This document shows, in pieces, positions 44,202 to 55,326 of a stretch of DNA of 64,000 nucleotides. This DNA is from Borborobacter arsenicus (GTDB lineage: Bacteria > Pseudomonadota > Alphaproteobacteria > Rhizobiales > Rhizobiaceae). A program made the position numbers and the translations under genes. Under the pieces are notes generated by a model that was not told where the DNA came from, made no database searches, and worked only from the letters and a program-made list of their open reading frames with translations. Position 1 is the first letter of the stretch. Each line of letters begins with the position of its first letter. Where the stretch lies: NCBI RefSeq assembly GCF_003934165.1, contig NZ_RKST01000008.1, positions 124,001-188,000 of the forward strand, written 5' to 3'.

Positions 44202-45740
44202 TCAGGCGCTTGCCGATAGATCGGCTGCGCCTTCCACCACGAAGCTCAGCTTGCGCCCGGTCAACCGTGCAAGCTGGGCTAGCCTCCCCGCTGGGCGTTC
44301 GCCGTTCAGGGCAGCGTGGGCAGCAGGAATCACCAGCGAAAGCTCATCATCGCCCCGCCGCTGCCAGCGGAGCGTCGGGATGACGCCGGGCATCGAGGCT
44401 GAAAACAGATAGACGACGCGCATCATCGCGCCCAGAAGCCGCGCGCGCTCTACATAGCGGGGCGTCGCCATTGTGCGCAGTTCCGGAGCCAGCCCGTCAT
44501 CGAACACGCCTTCGTGGCGAAAAAGATTGGCGAGTGCCAGGAAGGCGCGACCGGGATGATCGACGCCGATGAAAGAGGCGTGGGCGATGATGTTGAGCGA
44601 TTGCGTGCCGCGATATTCCGGGTGGGCACGCCAGCCTATATCGGCCAGCAGGCAGGCGGCATGGCGATAGCGGGTTTCTTCCTCGGTCTCATCGATGCCG
44701 AAGGCGGCGAATGAGCGGTTGGTCCAGTCGACCAATTCGCGCGCATGGGTGACCGAGCGGGCACGGAGCAGAGCCAATTCGCTGGCCGCGGAGATAAGCG
44801 CATCGGTGCGCTGTTCCTCAGGCGTCAGCAGCGAATAGAGAAACCCTTCCCGGACGCCAAAGGCTGAAATCACGACCTGAGATGGTTTGGCTGCGGCGAT
44901 GATCTCAAGCAGCACGGCAGCACCGTAAGGCAGCAGGGTGCGGCGATTCTTGGAAACGCCTTCGATGCCCTTCATCTTGTTGATGTCGCCCTTGGCAACC
45001 TGCCGCAGGAAGCCCATCGAGCTTTCGACATCCATCCGATAGTGATGCATGACGCTGAGCGGATAGTTCGTCATGTTCATGTGGAGCCGGGCGAGGTTTC
45101 GCCATGTGCCGCCGACGGCGTAGAATGTCCTGCCCTGCCCGCCCTTGAGCAGATTGGCGCGCGCGATTTCGGTCCGGGCGATCTTGGCGGCGGCAAGCGG
45201 CGAGTTCTTCGCCATGTCCTGCAGCCGCAACCCGCCCAGCGGCAGGGTCACGCCATCGCCGATTTCATCGCCACGAATATCGATCAGTTCCAGGCTGCCA
45301 CCGCCAAGGTCGCCGGCAATGCCGTCAGGTGCGTGGAAGCCTGAAATGACCCCCAGCGCCGAATAACCTGCTTCCTGCCGTCCGCTAAGCACGCGGATTT
45401 CGGTGCCCAGGATTTTTTCGGCACGATGAATGAAATCGGGGCCGTTTTCGGCCTCGCGCGCCGCAGCCGTTGCGATGACATGAAGCTCTGCGGCGCCTGC
45501 CTGATCGGAAAGCGCACGGAAGCGGCCGAATTCCTCTATGGCGCGCGTCACCGCTTCCGGATCAAGCTTGCCGGTGGAAACGATACCGCGCCCGAGACCG
45601 GCGAGCATCTTTTCGTTGAACAGTACAGTGGGCGAGCGTGCGACACCTTCATAGACTACCAGGCGGATCGAGTTCGATCCAATGTCTATGACGGAGATCG
45701 GCCGGCGATCCTGAAGCCGGCCCTGAGATTGAGAAATCAC
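44202..45740 (-). CDS. ppx: Exopolyphosphatase / Ppx-GppA family phosphatase
   Basis: Hydrolyses polyphosphate and possibly pppGpp. A 512-residue actin-fold protein: phosphate-1 loop [16 protein letters not shown] near residue 17, [13 protein letters not shown] near 142, and an HD-like C-terminal domain. The ATG overlaps the stop of ppk by ATGA, so synthesis of the making and breaking enzymes is coupled. Ppx versus GppA activity cannot be told from the sequence; operon position favours Ppx. Confidence 0.93.
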   Translation of the reverse strand: MISQSQGRLQDRRPISVIDIGSNSIRLVVYEGVARSPTVLFNEKMLAGLGRGIVSTGKLDPEAVTRAIEEFGRFRALSDQAGAAELHVIATAAAREAENGPDFIHRAEKILGTEIRVLSGRQEAGYSALGVISGFHAPDGIAGDLGGGSLELIDIRGDEIGDGVTLPLGGLRLQDMAKNSPLAAAKIARTEIARANLLKGGQGRTFYAVGGTWRNLARLHMNMTNYPLSVMHHYRMDVESSMGFLRQVAKGDINKMKGIEGVSKNRRTLLPYGAAVLLEIIAAAKPSQVVISAFGVREGFLYSLLTPEEQRTDALISAASELALLRARSVTHARELVDWTNRSFAAFGIDETEEETRYRHAACLLADIGWRAHPEYRGTQSLNIIAHASFIGVDHPGRAFLALANLFRHEGVFDDGLAPELRTMATPRYVERARLLGAMMRVVYLFSASMPGVIPTLRWQRRGDDELSLVIPAAHAALNGERPAGRLAQLARLTGRKLSFVVEGAADLSASA

Positions 45741-47953
45741 CCGACCGTGCCGCTTGCTGCTTCGGTTTTCTTGCGGCGCTTGAACTGCGCAATCCGCTTC
45801 GGCGCATGCGACTTGAGCGCATCTCCGCGTCCAGACAGGCTCGGATTGGTCATGAAATATTCCTGCGCGTTGAACGGTTCTTCGCCCTCGTCCAGCGCCA
45901 CGCGCCGCGAGGTTCCGTCAGCCAATACTTCGAAACTTTGCTGGTTGTCCATAATGTTTCCCAGCATGATCTGGCCAAGCACCTGTTCATGCACCGTCGG
46001 ATTGGTGATCGGCACCATGGTTTCGACGCGCCGATCAAGGTTGCGCGGCATCAGGTCGGCGGAGCTGATATAGACGATCGCATCGTCCGATGGCAGGCCG
46101 TGACCATTGCCGAAGCAATAGATGCGGCTGTGCTCGAGAAAGCGGCCGACGATCGACTTGACCCTGATATTCTCCGACAGGCCCGGTACCTGCGGCCGCA
46201 GGCAGCAGATGCCGCGCACGACCAGATCAATCTCCACACCGGCGCGGCTGGCATCGTAAAGCGCGTCGATAATGAGCGGATCGACAAGCGAATTCATCTT
46301 CATCCAGATCTGCGCGGGCTCGCCATGCGCGGCATGCTCGATCTCCTGGGCGATATGCTTGAGAATGCGGCTACGCAAAGTCAGCGGCGACATCGCCAGC
46401 GCCATCTTTTCGGTCGGCTCGGCATAACCGGTGATGAAATTGAAAAGCTGGGCGACATCGCGGGCAATCTGCGGGTCGGTGGTGAAGAACGACAGATCGG
46501 TATAGATGCGCGCGGTGACCGGATGGTAGTTGCCGGTGCCCAGATGGACATAGTTGCGCAGCCTGCCCTCCTCGCGGCGCACCACCAGCGACATCTTGGC
46601 ATGGGTCTTCAACTCGATGAAACCGAAAACCACCTGCACGCCGGCGCGTTCCAGGTCGCGCGCCCAGCGGATATTGGCCTCTTCGTCAAAGCGCGCCTTC
46701 AATTCAACCAGCGCAGTAACCGACTTGCCCGCTTCGGCCGCATCGACCAGCGCACGCACGATCGGGCTGTCGTTGGACGTGCGGTAGAGTGTCTGCTTGA
46801 TTGCCACCACCTCGGGGTCGGCCGCCGCCTGGCGCAGGAACTGCACCACCACGTCGAAGGATTCATAGGGGTGGTGGACGATGAAATCCTTCTCGCGGAT
46901 GGCCGCGAAGCAATCGCCGCGGTGATCGCGCACCCGTTCGGGGAAACGCGGATTGTAGGGTGTGAACTTCAGGTCATCGCGCGCCACTGCCACGATTTCA
47001 GAAATCTGGCTGAGCGCCAGCGGCCCGCTGAGCACGCTGACGCGCGAGGAAGGCACGCCGAGTTCGCCGGCGACAAAATCTCTCAGCTCATCAGGCGTCT
47101 GGTCATCGAATTCAATGCGGATGACCGACCCGCGCCGGCGCCGCTTGAGAGCCGTTTCGAAGAGCTGCACCAGATCTTCGGCCTCTTCCTCGACCTCGAT
47201 ATCGCTGTCGCGGATGATGCGGAACGAACCGGAACCCTTGACCTCGTAGCCCGGAAACAGATGGCCGATGAAAAGTGCCACCGTCTCCTCGGTAGGAATA
47301 AAGCGCACCAGTCCCTTGCGATCCGGCAGGCGGATGAAGCGTTTGAGCGCAGTCGGCAGGCGCAGCAGCGCCGTCATTTCCTCGCCATCCTTGAGATGGC
47401 GCAATTGCAGGGCCTTCGAGAAGCCCAGATTGGGAATGAACGGAAACGGATGCGCCGGATCGATCGACAACGGCGTCAGCACCGGGAAAATCTGCTCCAG
47501 AAAGTGATTTTCGAGCCAGATCCGCTCATCCCTGGTCAGCGCATCGCCCATTATGGTTTCGATGCCCTGTTTTTTGAGCAAAACCGCCAGGTTGGCGAGG
47601 CTTTTTTGCTGATCTTCCTGCAGACGGCCGACTTCCACCAGAAGCTGTTCAAGCTGCTGTTCGGGCGTGCGCCCGTCAGGGCTCTTGATGGCTATGTTCT
47701 CGCGAATCTGGCCGGCAAGTCCGGCCACACGCACCATGAAGAATTCATCCAGATTGGTGGCCGAGATCGACAGGAAGCGCACCCGTTCCAGCAGCGGATG
47801 GCGCTCGTTCTGCGATTCTTCGAGCACGCGGCGATTGAACTGGAGCCAGGAGAACTCCCGATTGACGAAACGGTCGGGATTGCCCGCCGAAACATCGCCA
47901 TCGGCTGTGCTCATGCTGGTGAATTCGGTTTGGACCGGCCTGAATTCGTTCAT
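45737..47953 (-). CDS. ppk1: Polyphosphate kinase 1
   Basis: Makes polyphosphate from ATP. A 738-residue protein with the full PPK1 layout: N-terminal [17 protein letters not shown], the head domain, [10 protein letters not shown], and two phospholipase-D-like catalytic domains. The phosphorylated His is in [11 protein letters not shown] and the second site is in [17 protein letters not shown]. It is the first gene of ppk1-ppx, with ATGA overlap to ppx. Polyphosphate can also stimulate Lon in E. coli; lon is 5 kb away, though this proximity may mean nothing. Confidence 0.96.
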   Translation of the reverse strand: MNEFRPVQTEFTSMSTADGDVSAGNPDRFVNREFSWLQFNRRVLEESQNERHPLLERVRFLSISATNLDEFFMVRVAGLAGQIRENIAIKSPDGRTPEQQLEQLLVEVGRLQEDQQKSLANLAVLLKKQGIETIMGDALTRDERIWLENHFLEQIFPVLTPLSIDPAHPFPFIPNLGFSKALQLRHLKDGEEMTALLRLPTALKRFIRLPDRKGLVRFIPTEETVALFIGHLFPGYEVKGSGSFRIIRDSDIEVEEEAEDLVQLFETALKRRRRGSVIRIEFDDQTPDELRDFVAGELGVPSSRVSVLSGPLALSQISEIVAVARDDLKFTPYNPRFPERVRDHRGDCFAAIREKDFIVHHPYESFDVVVQFLRQAAADPEVVAIKQTLYRTSNDSPIVRALVDAAEAGKSVTALVELKARFDEEANIRWARDLERAGVQVVFGFIELKTHAKMSLVVRREEGRLRNYVHLGTGNYHPVTARIYTDLSFFTTDPQIARDVAQLFNFITGYAEPTEKMALAMSPLTLRSRILKHIAQEIEHAAHGEPAQIWMKMNSLVDPLIIDALYDASRAGVEIDLVVRGICCLRPQVPGLSENIRVKSIVGRFLEHSRIYCFGNGHGLPSDDAIVYISSADLMPRNLDRRVETMVPITNPTVHEQVLGQIMLGNIMDNQQSFEVLADGTSRRVALDEGEEPFNAQEYFMTNPSLSGRGDALKSHAPKRIAQFKRRKKTEAASGTVG

Positions 47954-48095
47954 GCCCTGCTCGTTCCTTGCATTTATGCGGCTTAGATTACCTCCTGACA
48001 GGGTTTTGCGACAGTTTGATTTCAGTCAAGCTCAAAGCAGTTGGCTAGGCCGCAACTGGCTGCTATGACCCGGCCAGAAGCGACAGGAGAAACCC

Positions 48096-48341
48096 ATGGC
48101 CGGCGGTTCCATTCCCCATTTCCAGAACGATGCGGGTCACGCTGCGATCGAGATCGGCGTGAAGGAATTCAAATGCGTTGGCGCCAATCCACCCTTCGAC
48201 CATCCGCATGTCTATCTCGATATGGGCGCCGATTCTGAAAAGGTCTGCCCCTATTGCTCGACGCTTTATCGGTTCAACCCCGAACTGAAGGCCGATGAGA
48301 CCCGTCCGGATGGCTGCCTCTACATCGTCAAGGCGGCCTGA
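48096..48341 (+). CDS. Small zinc-finger protein (zf-CHCC/NDUFS6-like)
   Basis: An 81-residue protein. Zinc ligands are visible as the Cys in FKCVGANPPFDHPHVYLD, its histidines, and the CPYCSTLYRF pair near residues 52-55. This is the CHCC domain of the respiratory complex I accessory subunit NDUFS6, found as a free protein in alphaproteobacteria. Start ATG at 48096 after CAGGAG. It lies only 11 bp before the flavin monooxygenase gene, so the two are probably co-transcribed, but a functional link is not obvious. Confidence 0.88.
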   Translation: MAGGSIPHFQNDAGHAAIEIGVKEFKCVGANPPFDHPHVYLDMGADSEKVCPYCSTLYRFNPELKADETRPDGCLYIVKAA

Positions 48342-48352
48342 CCACTTCGCTG

Positions 48353-49564
48353 GTGGACAAATTGCCGGCGGGAAAGGTCATCATTGCCGGTGCGGGCGTC
48401 GCCGGGCTGACAGCCGCGCTTGCCTTTGCCAGACACGGCTTCCATGTCGAAGTCTTCGAACGCTCGCCGAAACTCGAAGAAGTCGGCGCAGGCTTCCAGC
48501 TTTCGCCTAACGCCACACATATCCTGGACCGTCTCGGCGTCTTGCCGGATCTTCTGCCCTTGGCCGTGCAGCCGGAGGCGGTGATTCTGCGCGCGGCCGG
48601 AACGCTTTCGGAACTGGCGCGTGTGCCGCTCGGCCGGATCGCCCAGGCGCGATGGGGGGCACCTTATCTGGTTGCGCATCGCGCGGATTTGCAGCGCACC
48701 TTGCTGGCGGCCGTCGCGGCTTGCCAGACAATCCGCCTCGTGACCGGTTCAAGCATCACCGACACGCGCCATGATGGCCGGGAGGTAACGGCCACGGTGG
48801 AGACTGCCAATGGCGCTCAGGAGATCTCCGGTATGCTGTTGGTCGGCGCAGATGGCGTCTGGTCGGGCTTGCGCTCTTTTGTCGGCACGAGGGGCGGCAG
48901 CCGCTTCACCGGAGAACTCGCCTGGCGCAGTGTCGTCCAGCGTGACAGTTCCCAGGGCCGGCTCCTTGCCAATCTCGGTGCCTCCAAGGTCGTCACCGCT
49001 TTCCTGCATCCCGGATTCCATCTTGTCGCCTATCCCGTTCGGAGCGGCGATGCCTTCAATCTCGTGGCATTCACGCCCGGCGGGCGTATTGCGGAGGACT
49101 GGAACAATTATTCCGACATCTCGCAATTGAAGCGTGCCATGCATGGCATTGTGCCGGCGCTGGCGTCGCTCGCCGATCATGGCACCGCCTGGACAACGTG
49201 GCCGATCCATACGGTCGCCCTACAAGAGCGCTGGACCACATCCTGCATGGCGCTGATCGGCGACGCCGCGCATGCCATGCCACCTTTTGCCGCGCAAGGT
49301 GCCGCCATGGCCATCGAAGATGCCTATACGCTTGCTGCCCGTGTCGCCTCGGCTTCAGAAAATCTTCCGGCCGCGCTCGCCAATTGGGAAGCCTCGCGAC
49401 GGCCACGGCTAGCCAAAGTAGCGCGACGCGGTGCGCTCAACCACTTCGCCTGGCACGCACGCGGGCCGGTCGCTTTCGCACGAAACCTGGTGCTGAAGGC
49501 GCTTCCCTCCGACAAGCTGGCGAGCGATCTCGACTGGCTTTACGGTTGGGACAGCTCTTCCTGA
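48353..49564 (+). CDS. FAD-dependent aromatic-ring monooxygenase (UbiH/salicylate hydroxylase type)
   Basis: A 403-residue group A flavoprotein monooxygenase. Motifs: FAD-binding GAGVAGLTAALAFARHGF near residues 12-29 ending in the ribose-binding Glu of VFERS, DG motif VGADGVWSGLRSF near residue 160, and GD motif ALIGDAAHAMPPFAAQG near residue 300. It hydroxylates an aromatic substrate with NAD(P)H and O2; the substrate is unknown. The start is a GTG at 48353. It sits 15 bp before a cytochrome P450 gene, so both oxygenases should be made together. Confidence 0.9.
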   Translation: MDKLPAGKVIIAGAGVAGLTAALAFARHGFHVEVFERSPKLEEVGAGFQLSPNATHILDRLGVLPDLLPLAVQPEAVILRAAGTLSELARVPLGRIAQARWGAPYLVAHRADLQRTLLAAVAACQTIRLVTGSSITDTRHDGREVTATVETANGAQEISGMLLVGADGVWSGLRSFVGTRGGSRFTGELAWRSVVQRDSSQGRLLANLGASKVVTAFLHPGFHLVAYPVRSGDAFNLVAFTPGGRIAEDWNNYSDISQLKRAMHGIVPALASLADHGTAWTTWPIHTVALQERWTTSCMALIGDAAHAMPPFAAQGAAMAIEDAYTLAARVASASENLPAALANWEASRRPRLAKVARRGALNHFAWHARGPVAFARNLVLKALPSDKLASDLDWLYGWDSSS

Positions 49565-49579
49565 TCAAACGGAACGCAC

Positions 49580-50836
49580 ATGCAGGAATACCCGCAGGCG
49601 CCCGCCTATCTCCATTTCGACACCGCCACACGGAGGCTGCGGCTCAACCCGCATGAGCCGCGCTTCGTGCAAAACCCATATGAAGCCTATGGCTGGCTGC
49701 ATGCGGCATCGCCCACTTTCTACTGGGAAGATTACGGATTCTGGTGTTTCGGCGGCTATGACGATGTCAACCGCATCTTGCGCGACCGTCGCTTCGGTCG
49801 CCAGAAGCCGCAAAGTGCCGCAGACAACCAGCGCAAACTTGGTGATCGCAGTCATCTGACGGCATTCGACGGTATCGAAGCCAATTCCATGCTGGAACTG
49901 GAGCCGCCGGTGCATACGCGCCTGCGCACATTGGTCAATCGCGCCTTCGTGTCACGACAGGTGGAACGGCTGCGGCCGCGTGTGGAGCAACTGGCGCATG
50001 AGTTGATCGACCGTTTCGAACCGCAAGGCCGGACGGACCTGTTGCCCGCCTATGCCGCCCCGCTGCCGATCACCATCATCGCCGAAATGCTTGGCGTGCC
50101 CGTCGATATGGGACCGCAACTGCTCGGTTGGTCGCATGACATGGTTGCCATGTATATGCATGGGCGCGATCGCGAGGCAGAAGACAGGGCCAATGCCGCC
50201 GCTGGCGCGTTCGCCGACTTCCTTCGCACCTATATCGCCGAGCGCCACAGGAAACCGGCCGACGACCTGCTGAGCCTGCTGATCTCGGCTCAGGAAGACG
50301 GGCAGAAGCTGAGTGAAGACGAGTTGGTCTCGTCAGTCATCCTGCTGCTCAATGCCGGCCATGAAGCGACCGTCCACCAGACCGGCAATGCGGTGAAGAC
50401 GATCCTGGCGCAAGGCGGCGATCCGCGCCGGTTTTTCACAATAGTGCAAGACACCGCGGCGACTGTAGAAGAATGCCTGCGCTTCGATGCTCCGCTGCAT
50501 ATGTTCACCCGTTATGCCTACGAGGACATGGAAGCTGGCGACGGCGTCCGCGTAAAACCCGGCGAACAAGTGGGTCTGCTGCTGGCATGCGCAAATCATG
50601 ACCCGCTGGCATTCAAGACCCCGCGCAGTTTCTCACCCGGACGCGATGACCAGAAGAATGTGAGTTTCGGCGCGGGCATCCATTTCTGCATCGGCGCGCC
50701 GCTGGCGCGGCTGGAACTGCAGGTTTCGCTAAAGACGCTATTTGACCGGCTGCCGGGACTTCGCCTGGCCGAACCGCCACTCTTTCGCGACAGCTACCAT
50801 TTCCACGGCCTGGAACGGCTGATCTGCAGGTGGTGA
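49580..50836 (+). CDS. Cytochrome P450 (soluble bacterial type)
   Basis: A 418-residue heme monooxygenase. The I-helix oxygen-binding segment reads LNAGHEATVHQ (with A/G-x-E/D-A-T pattern), the K-helix ExxR is ECLRFD, and the heme loop FGAGIHFCIGAPLARLE places the axial ligand at Cys370. There is no membrane anchor or fused reductase, so it needs a separate ferredoxin and reductase. The [2Fe-2S] ferredoxin/FNR pair at 4.5-5.9 kb would be a fitting class I donor system (inference). Downstream of a flavin monooxygenase by 15 bp. Substrate unknown. Confidence 0.94.
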   Translation: MQEYPQAPAYLHFDTATRRLRLNPHEPRFVQNPYEAYGWLHAASPTFYWEDYGFWCFGGYDDVNRILRDRRFGRQKPQSAADNQRKLGDRSHLTAFDGIEANSMLELEPPVHTRLRTLVNRAFVSRQVERLRPRVEQLAHELIDRFEPQGRTDLLPAYAAPLPITIIAEMLGVPVDMGPQLLGWSHDMVAMYMHGRDREAEDRANAAAGAFADFLRTYIAERHRKPADDLLSLLISAQEDGQKLSEDELVSSVILLLNAGHEATVHQTGNAVKTILAQGGDPRRFFTIVQDTAATVEECLRFDAPLHMFTRYAYEDMEAGDGVRVKPGEQVGLLLACANHDPLAFKTPRSFSPGRDDQKNVSFGAGIHFCIGAPLARLELQVSLKTLFDRLPGLRLAEPPLFRDSYHFHGLERLICRW

Positions 50837-50846
50837 CGTTCAGAGT

Positions 50847-51200
50847 TCAGGCAGCCCGGATCACATATTCTTTGCGTGTGGTTTCAAGCACTTCCCAGCT
50901 TCCCTTAAAGCCAGGGCGGATGATGAAACTGTCGTCCGCCTCGACCCTGCGGACCTCGCCGCCATCCTCGGTTATGACCGAGACGCCGGAGAGGATATGG
51001 CAGAATTCCCATTCGTCATATTCGATCCGCCATTTGCCGGGCGTCGATTCCCAGATTCCGGCATAGAGGCCGCCTTCGGCCTCCTCCACATTCCATGTCC
51101 TGAATTGCGGATTGCCGGAAATGATCCGGTCGGGAGCCGGCGTGCCCTCTTCGGCAGCGCCGGCGACAATATCCACTGAGACGAATCTCGGCTCTGTCAT
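50847..51200 (-). CDS. Cupin domain protein
   Basis: A 117-residue small beta-barrel protein of the cupin superfamily (DUF861-like). The central segment GKWRIEYDEWEFCHILSGVSVIT is cupin motif 1 with weakened metal ligands (Glu/His retained), and DSFIIRPGFKGSWEVLE is motif 2. Family members are linked to ureidoglycolate or other small-molecule metabolism; no specific role can be given. It is convergent with the P450 gene (10 bp between stops). Confidence 0.85.
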   Translation of the reverse strand: MTEPRFVSVDIVAGAAEEGTPAPDRIISGNPQFRTWNVEEAEGGLYAGIWESTPGKWRIEYDEWEFCHILSGVSVITEDGGEVRRVEADDSFIIRPGFKGSWEVLETTRKEYVIRAA

Positions 51201-51239
51201 GAAAAGCTCCGCATTTGCGTACCTTTCACGCCGAAGGGA

Positions 51240-52559
<1,320 letters not shown>

Positions 52560-52668
52560 CTATGTTTGGAGGAGCGTGTCCGCAATTGCAAAGGGGAAAA
52601 TGCTCTACGCCCAGGGGCTTTGGAACAAACCTGTCGCAAACCGCGGCTCCCGTAGAATATTCTTCCGC

Positions 52669-53190
52669 CTATTTTTGCCGCACCCCGAAGCTCTGGAACC
52701 CGCTGCGCATGATCGGCTTCTTGGACGACAAAACCCGTGAATTGATGCCGTTCCAGCCAATCTCGCCCGACAGTCTTGCATATTCGATCTTCGGGCAGCG
52801 GTTCATCACCACCTTGATGCCAGCAGCTTCCGCACGCGCCGCCGCCTCGTCATGACGGATGGTGAGTTGCATCCAGATCACTTTCGGCAGAGGGCGAAGC
52901 GCCATCGCCTGTTCCACCACGGGGAGCACCGCGCTCGATGCACGAAAAATATCCACCATATCGATCGGCACAGGGATGTCAGCGAGGCTACCATAGGTCA
53001 TCCTGCCGAGGATCTCCTTGCCTGCCTGGCCAGGATTGACGGGATAGACCTCATACCCCTTGTCGATCAGATACTTGGCCACGAAGAAACTCGGCCGTAT
53101 GTCGTTGGCCGAAGCACCGACGATGGCCACCGTCCTTACCGAGTTGAGGATGCCGGAGATATAGGCATCGTCATAGGTGTCATGGTTCAT
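52669..53190 (-). CDS. CoA-binding domain protein (YccU-like)
   Basis: A 173-residue Rossmann-fold protein of the CoA-binding/YccU family, with VAIVGASANDIRPSFFVAKYL near the N-terminus, VYPVNPGQAGKEILG, and PKVIWMQLTIRHDEAA. The family fold matches the N-terminal domain of succinyl-CoA synthetase alpha; function is not established. The ATG at 53190 gives the normal N-terminus. An upstream ATG at 53238 would overlap the enoyl-CoA hydratase gene. It follows that gene on the same strand, consistent with shared transcription. Confidence 0.88.
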   Translation of the reverse strand: MNHDTYDDAYISGILNSVRTVAIVGASANDIRPSFFVAKYLIDKGYEVYPVNPGQAGKEILGRMTYGSLADIPVPIDMVDIFRASSAVLPVVEQAMALRPLPKVIWMQLTIRHDEAAARAEAAGIKVVMNRCPKIEYARLSGEIGWNGINSRVLSSKKPIMRSGFQSFGVRQK

Positions 53191-53212
53191 ATGCGGGCGG
53201 ACGCTGTCCAAA

Positions 53213-54031
53213 CTATTCGCCCTTCCATTGCGGATCACGCTTTTCGATGAAGGCGCCGATGCCTTCGGCCGCGTCCCGCGCCAGCATGTTCTCCACCATC
53301 ACGCGCGAGGCATATTCATAGGCTTGTTCGAGGCCCATTTCAGCCTGCGCGTAGAAGGCTTCCTTGCCTATTTTCAACGTCAAGGGCGATTTCGATGCAA
53401 TGGCTTGTGCGTATTTGCTGACAATCTGATTTAGATATTCGCGTGGCACCACCCGATTGACGAGCCCGAATTCGCGCGCCGTGGTCGCGTCGATCGTCTC
53501 GCCGGTCAGCAGCATTTCCATCGCCTGCTTGCGCGAGACGTTGCGTGACAATGCCACCATAGGCGTGGAGCAGAACAGCCCTATATTGACGCCGGGCGTG
53601 CAGAAGGTCGAATCCTGCGTACAGATGGCAAGGTCGCAGCTTGCCACCAATTGCAGCCCCGCAGCGGTCGCCAGACCGTTGATTTCAGCAATTACCGGCT
53701 TGGGATGGCGCACGATCGTCTGCATGAGCCGGGCACATTCACCCATGATACGCTCGAAAAACGCCCTGCCCCGATCTGCCTCGCCGCGATGGGCGCTGAT
53801 TTCCTTGAGATCGTGCCCGGCGCTGAACACCTTTCCCGTCGCTGACAGGATGATGACCCGAACCGCCTTGTCGTCGCGCGCCCGGTCGAACTCCGCCTGG
53901 AGCGCCGCCAGAACCGCAAGCGACAATGCGTTGGCCGGTGGATTGGACAAGACGATGCGCAGGACACCGTTGTCCAACGTAGTTGTGACCGGACCTTCCG
54001 GAACGGGTTTGATGGCGACGATTTCGGCCAA
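53213..54031 (-). CDS. Enoyl-CoA hydratase/isomerase family protein
   Basis: A 272-residue crotonase-fold protein. The oxyanion-hole segments are FSAGHDLKEIS near residue 68 and EINGLATAAGLQLVASCDLA near 118. NIGLFCSTPMVALSRNVSRKQAMEMLLTGE is family-typical. In the position of the second catalytic Glu of true hydratases, the residues are not clearly canonical, so isomerase or other acyl-CoA activity is possible. It is upstream of the CoA-binding protein gene by 22 bp and divergent from a thioesterase gene. Confidence 0.88.
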   Translation of the reverse strand: MAEIVAIKPVPEGPVTTTLDNGVLRIVLSNPPANALSLAVLAALQAEFDRARDDKAVRVIILSATGKVFSAGHDLKEISAHRGEADRGRAFFERIMGECARLMQTIVRHPKPVIAEINGLATAAGLQLVASCDLAICTQDSTFCTPGVNIGLFCSTPMVALSRNVSRKQAMEMLLTGETIDATTAREFGLVNRVVPREYLNQIVSKYAQAIASKSPLTLKIGKEAFYAQAEMGLEQAYEYASRVMVENMLARDAAEGIGAFIEKRDPQWKGE

Positions 54032-54181
54032 CGGTTTTCTCCTTCAGCGACTTTTCCAATATCTAGCACGCAGCGGCTTGAAGAACATTCGACAAACGTG
54101 TTGTCTGGCGACGATTTGAAGCGAGCACAGCAGCCGTTGTCGGCATATGCAATTTATTTACGGGTAGAATAGGACGTCGAC

Positions 54182-54634
54182 ATGCCGATACAGGCCAATC
54201 TCAAACCAGTCATGACGGCACGCGAGGTCAATGAGCTGATCACCTCCGTCTATCCGCAGCTCAACAATGACTACAAAGCCTATGAAACCGTCGACGTGTT
54301 TGCGGGCGGCTGCACCGTCAGGCTCAATGCGGATGACCGGCATCTGCGCCCCGGCGGCACGGTTTCCGGGCCGTCGCTGTTCACGCTTGCCGACATAGGC
54401 GGTTATGCCTGCGTTCTATCGCATGCCGGGCCGGATGCGCTTTCGGTAACGGTCAGCCTCACCATCAACTTCATGCGCAAAGCGGAACCAGGGCCCATCG
54501 AAGGCCATTGCCGCATCCTGAAGCTTGGTAAAAGCCTCATGGTGTTCGAGATCGACATGGTTGCCGGCCCGGACGGACAGACAGTCGCGAATGCCACCGG
54601 GACCTATTCGATCCCGCCGAAACGCGATAAATAA
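54182..54634 (+). CDS. PaaI-family hotdog thioesterase
   Basis: A 150-residue single hotdog-domain protein. The signature GGTVSGPSLFTLADIGGYACV contains the helix with the catalytic Asp/nucleophile region, followed by the LTINFMRKAEPG strand typical of the PaaI/YbgC thioesterase clan. It hydrolyses acyl-CoA esters; the chain or aromatic specificity is unknown. It is divergent from the enoyl-CoA hydratase gene, which suggests a shared CoA-ester theme, though no pathway can be named. Confidence 0.9.
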   Translation: MPIQANLKPVMTAREVNELITSVYPQLNNDYKAYETVDVFAGGCTVRLNADDRHLRPGGTVSGPSLFTLADIGGYACVLSHAGPDALSVTVSLTINFMRKAEPGPIEGHCRILKLGKSLMVFEIDMVAGPDGQTVANATGTYSIPPKRDK

Positions 54635-54709
54635 TGCGGTAAAATAATACCTTATATTTAACATACTGTTTTGTAATGACTATTTCTTTCATCTGGCATC
54701 TACCATGAC

Positions 54710-54738
54710 TTGACCCGCCTTATGCCTGCCCCTATAAG
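54710..54738 (+). promoter_or_regulatory. Sigma-70-type promoter of rplM-rpsI
   Basis: TTGACC (54710-54715) and TATAAG (54733-54738) with ideal 17-bp spacing. Transcription should start near 54745, leaving a leader of about 115 nt before rplM. Confidence 0.75.
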
Positions 54739-54752
54739 CCACGCTTGAAACA

Positions 54753-54780
54753 GCGGCCTCCGGGTCGCCGTTTTAATTTT
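54753..54780 (+). promoter_or_regulatory. Terminator-like hairpin in the rplM leader (possible attenuator)
   Basis: GCGGCC (54753-54758) pairs with GGTCGC (54763-54768), with one G-U pair, around a TCCG tetraloop, then CGTTTTAATTTT. It begins about 10 nt after the predicted start of transcription. It could attenuate transcription or be a binding site for L13. Confidence 0.45.
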
Positions 54781-54859
54781 GATTGGCGGAGCTGCGTCGA
54801 TCAATGCAAGCAACAAGAAACGCCTTCCCCGCGAAGGTCCTGTAGAAAGCAACCGATCC

Positions 54860-55324
54860 ATGAAAACTTTTTCGCAGAAGCCTGCGGACGTGGTGAAGAA
54901 GTGGGTGCTGATCGACGCCGAGGGTCTCGTCGTCGGCCGTCTCGCCTCCATCGTCGCCAACCGTCTTCGCGGCAAGCACAAGCCCACTTTCACGCCGCAT
55001 GTCGATGACGGCGACAATGTCGTCATCATCAATGCCGACAAGGTCGTGCTGACCGGCAAGAAATACACCGACAAGATGTATTACTGGCACACCGGCCATC
55101 CCGGCGGCATCAAGGAGCGCACCGCGCGCCAGCTGCTTGAGGGGCGCTTCCCCGAGCGCCTGCTCGAGAAGGCCATCGAGCGCATGATCCCGCGCGGCCC
55201 GCTCGGCCGTCGCCAGATGAAGAATCTGCGTGTCTATGCCGGTACCGAACATCCGCATGCCGCTCAGCAGCCCGAGACGCTCGACGTCGGCGCGCTGAAC
55301 GCCAAGAACAAGAAGGTCTCCTAA
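54860..55324 (+). CDS. rplM: 50S ribosomal protein L13
   Basis: Large-subunit protein, 154 residues. Signatures: [31 protein letters not shown] and the C-terminal [19 protein letters not shown]. The ATG at 54860 gives the standard [11 protein letters not shown] start; the frame opens 27 codons earlier inside the leader. Followed by rpsI after 2 bp, the conserved rplM-rpsI pair. A good promoter and a leader hairpin lie upstream. Confidence 0.98.
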   Translation: MKTFSQKPADVVKKWVLIDAEGLVVGRLASIVANRLRGKHKPTFTPHVDDGDNVVIINADKVVLTGKKYTDKMYYWHTGHPGGIKERTARQLLEGRFPERLLEKAIERMIPRGPLGRRQMKNLRVYAGTEHPHAAQQPETLDVGALNAKNKKVS

Positions 55325-55326
55325 AC

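Noticed and set aside
45806-47986. 726-residue + strand open frame opposite ppk1
   Set aside because: Shadow of ppk1, whose catalytic motifs are unmistakable. The antisense product is rich in His/Arg/Gln with no family features.
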